From assembly GCF_003013405.1 (NCBI RefSeq), contig NZ_PXZL01000023.1, positions 1-64,000 on the forward strand: 64,000 nt of DNA, given 5' to 3'. Position 1 is the first letter of the stretch; every line of letters starts with the position of its first letter. This document shows, one piece after another, positions 63,311-64,000 of the stretch. The notes under the pieces are model-generated. The model was not told the DNA's origin. It ran no database searches and saw nothing but the letters and a program-made list of their open reading frames with translations. Made by a program: the position numbers and the translations under genes. The DNA comes from Brevibacillus formosus. GTDB taxonomy: Bacteria > Bacillota > Bacilli > Brevibacillales > Brevibacillaceae.

Positions 63311-64000
63311 ATGAATCAATGCACCATCTATGTCTCCATCCAACAATGCGAGAAAGTCGTCGCTGCCATTGTCGAGGCTTTTCGTGATCAATTGGTAGAG
63401 GTATCCGCAGACGAGCGGGCCGTGACCGTGACAGATAAAAAATGGTTTAGCAAAAGCAAGATCACCTTCAATCTTATGCGCGAGGATGATGACCAAGAAG
63501 CGTTTCTCCAAATGAAAAAAGGGATGTACGGCTACTTCGCACAGATTGAAACGGCTCATGAGAAGGTCCAGCAAAAGCTGTTGTACCAAATAACAGCGCT
63601 CAATGTGGCGGTAGGAATCGTGGCGAGCAAGGAAATCGATGAGAAGACGTTTGCGTCCATAATGGCGATTGCCGAAGAAGTGCACGGGATCGTCTTTCTC
63701 CCTACCGGAGATATGCTCGATAAACAAGGAAGGCTGATTCTCAATACGGCAGGAGAGTCCGAAGTGGATGATTTTCTGGTGACGGTCAGCGTAGACCTGA
63801 TCGATGGCCATATTCAGCCCTCCCAGTCAGGAGAAGCACGCAAGGAGCGGAGCATCAAGCTATTGCAGGAGCAAGGCATTCCGTACATCCCGCATCTTCC
63901 TGTCATCGTAGGGGATGAGGACGCTGTCATCAGGAGCAAGGATGAGATTGTTCAGCGAGCGATTGCCCTGTGCTTGATTGCGGTATATGCCGGCGGGATT
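63311..64000 (+). CDS. DUF4272 protein, cut by the window end
   Basis: An open frame of 230 codons without stop runs to the edge. AAAGGAGG precedes the ATG by 8 bases. The segment RKERSIKLLQEQGIPYIPHL followed by EIVQRAIALCLIAVYA fits DUF4272, where Arg-x-x-S-x-x-x-L and a late helix are conserved. The N-terminal 160 residues form a separate alpha/beta domain. Function unknown. The 3' end is not in this window. Confidence 0.75.
   Translation, partial: MNQCTIYVSIQQCEKVVAAIVEAFRDQLVEVSADERAVTVTDKKWFSKSKITFNLMREDDDQEAFLQMKKGMYGYFAQIETAHEKVQQKLLYQITALNVAVGIVASKEIDEKTFASIMAIAEEVHGIVFLPTGDMLDKQGRLILNTAGESEVDDFLVTVSVDLIDGHIQPSQSGEARKERSIKLLQEQGIPYIPHLPVIVGDEDAVIRSKDEIVQRAIALCLIAVYAGGI

Overview
The window looks like chromosome of a Brevibacillus-type member of the Bacillales. 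The evidence is moderate GC, strong AGGAGG-type ribosome sites, TTG/GTG starts, a secG-rnr-smpB-ssrA block, and a tmRNA tag (GNKQLSLAA) that fits this group. Species cannot be fixed from the sequence alone.

Layout. 1-7.4 kb: a nested inverted-repeat element, a Fur-box-controlled siderophore ABC importer (two permeases divergent from a lipoprotein receptor), an ECF sigma/anti-sigma pair with a likely autoregulated promoter, a FetAB-type ABC exporter and a membrane cytochrome c. 7.6-11.7 kb: the housekeeping block secG, rnr, smpB and tmRNA. 11.7-16.4 kb: an AT-rich composite islet downstream of ssrA. It is marked by two diverged copies of the tmRNA 3' part and one internal tmRNA fragment. It carries an unknown helical protein, a broken Fic gene that has lost its catalytic His, and a PD-(D/E)xK nuclease-like protein, but no integrase. 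16.4-19.4 kb: two small membrane proteins, then a minus-strand unit with a clear promoter, two tandem paralogous 31-32-residue peptide genes that I found by hand, a strong terminator, and an orphan HExxH protein. This unit is the best candidate here for an undescribed peptide-modification or signalling system.

19.5-35 kb: brnQ, a dCACHE/GGDEF cyclase, an S9 peptidase, a pair of coiled-coil proteins, an RDD protein, a TPR-like protein, a MalT-type LuxR regulator, and a response regulator/kinase/lipoprotein operon. 35-40.2 kb: a 1655-residue secreted mosaic Ig-repeat protein preceded by a 10-codon overlapping leader ORF. 40.2-46.8 kb: a small membrane protein, a threonine-aldolase remnant and a complete five-gene Opp/Dpp-type peptide importer with a possible CodY box. 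46.9-50 kb: a DUF5050 propeller protein, two decayed genes, and a membrane sensor-like protein with a 60-residue partner. 50-64 kb: an MFS transporter, nitrilase, DUF2165 protein, frameshifted SDR gene with a palindromic operator, lipoprotein, metallo-beta-lactamase-fold protein, two YcdB-like secreted proteins, nitroreductase with a divergent HxlR regulator, DUF1579 protein, SUFU-domain protein and a DUF4272 gene cut by the window end.

Many genes end in clear intrinsic terminators. Several share nearly the same GCCACC/GGTGGC hairpin. Starts were moved inward from the longest reading frame wherever a ribosome site clearly decided it. Domain assignments are from reading the sequence, not from searches.
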